The notes below the pieces were generated by a model. The model searched no databases, was not told where the DNA came from, and worked only from the letters and a program-made list of their open reading frames with translations. 6,868 bases of DNA from contig CAZFUY010000129.1 in the NCBI GenBank assembly GCA_964522445.1, positions 1 through 6,868 on the forward strand, given 5' to 3'. Numbering within the stretch: the stretch's first letter is position 1; every line of letters starts with the position of its first letter. A program made the position numbers and the translations under genes. Shown here piece after piece: positions 6,692 through 6,868 of the stretch. The stretch comes from CAZFUY01 sp964522445 (GTDB lineage Bacteria; Pseudomonadota; Gammaproteobacteria; SZUA-229).

Positions 6692-6868
6692 ATGGAAATG
6701 TTACAACAAATAAAATCGTTTTATGAACGACATATAGCACTGCCTGCATCCAAATTAGATTAGCGAAGTAAAATTGCATAAAGCCTGTGCCGTATTATTT
6801 ATTGAAATGATGACTATGGATGATAAAATCAGCCAGGAAGAGCATGAGATTATTTTAAAAAGTGTTAA
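6692..6868 (+). pseudogene. TerB-like (tellurite-resistance-type helical domain) protein, 5' part, frameshifted and cut by the window edge
   Basis: From the ATG at 6692 (AGGTAGG nine bases upstream) the frame reads MEMLQQIKSFYERHIALPAS and KLD, then stops at TAG 6761-6763. Removing one T at 6760/6761 continues the reading as SEVKLHKACAVLFIEMM and then TMDDKISQEEHEIILKSV to the edge, 35 further codons. The joined product matches small TerB-family proteins of about 140-150 aa: an N-terminal FYERHIAP-like helix, then the ALLIEMM-x-MD helix and an acidic D-D-K-I-S-Q-E-E segment resembling the metal-binding part of TerB. Many such single-domain homologues are not linked to tellurite at all, and no other ter genes are visible. 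Either the gene is broken or the T is a sequencing error. The good conservation after the shift suggests a recent or artificial change. Confidence 0.72.

Overview
The window looks like a chromosomal segment of an AT-rich gammaproteobacterium. The codon use, the P3A-type proton ATPase and the DUF3417-type glucan phosphorylase would suit an aquatic methanotroph-like lineage (Methylococcales), but that placement is inferred from remembered family distribution and was not tested. Two long, intact plus-strand genes fill the middle. A decayed, gene-poor stretch lies to the left and a broken gene start lies at the right edge.

Left (1-1329): the minus strand carries the first 121 codons of an AAA-type ATPase of the DUF4143 family, running off the left edge. 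Its start codon sits inside an 8-bp inverted repeat (364-400). The next ~930 bp hold no convincing intact gene. They contain a frameshifted minus-strand C-terminal remnant of an IS481/IS3-like transposase (about 506-645) and a CCGG-rich palindromic patch that may be the end of a second insertion sequence (671-716). About 600 bp of unassigned, apparently decayed DNA follows.

Centre (1330-6442): a complete plasma-membrane-type proton P-ATPase (839 aa) is followed 76 bp later, on the same strand, by a complete alpha-glucan phosphorylase (838 aa). The gap holds a perfect 8-bp hairpin and a 21-codon mini-ORF that overlaps the phosphorylase ribosome binding site, with no obvious terminator. Co-transcription is therefore likely. 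The pair would combine proton extrusion or pH/energy balance with release of glucose-1-phosphate from stored glycogen; this functional link is inference.

Right (6443-6868): a strong hairpin (6469-6495) probably ends or protects the operon transcript. A TerB-like gene then starts at 6692. It is interrupted after 23 codons by an apparent one-base (T) insertion at 6760/6761, and the reading continues in the next frame to the window edge.

I found no CRISPR array, tRNA, rRNA or clear novel multi-gene system. The points most worth a second look are the TerB frameshift, the ATPase-phosphorylase pairing with its structured spacer, and the inverted repeat over the AAA-ATPase start.
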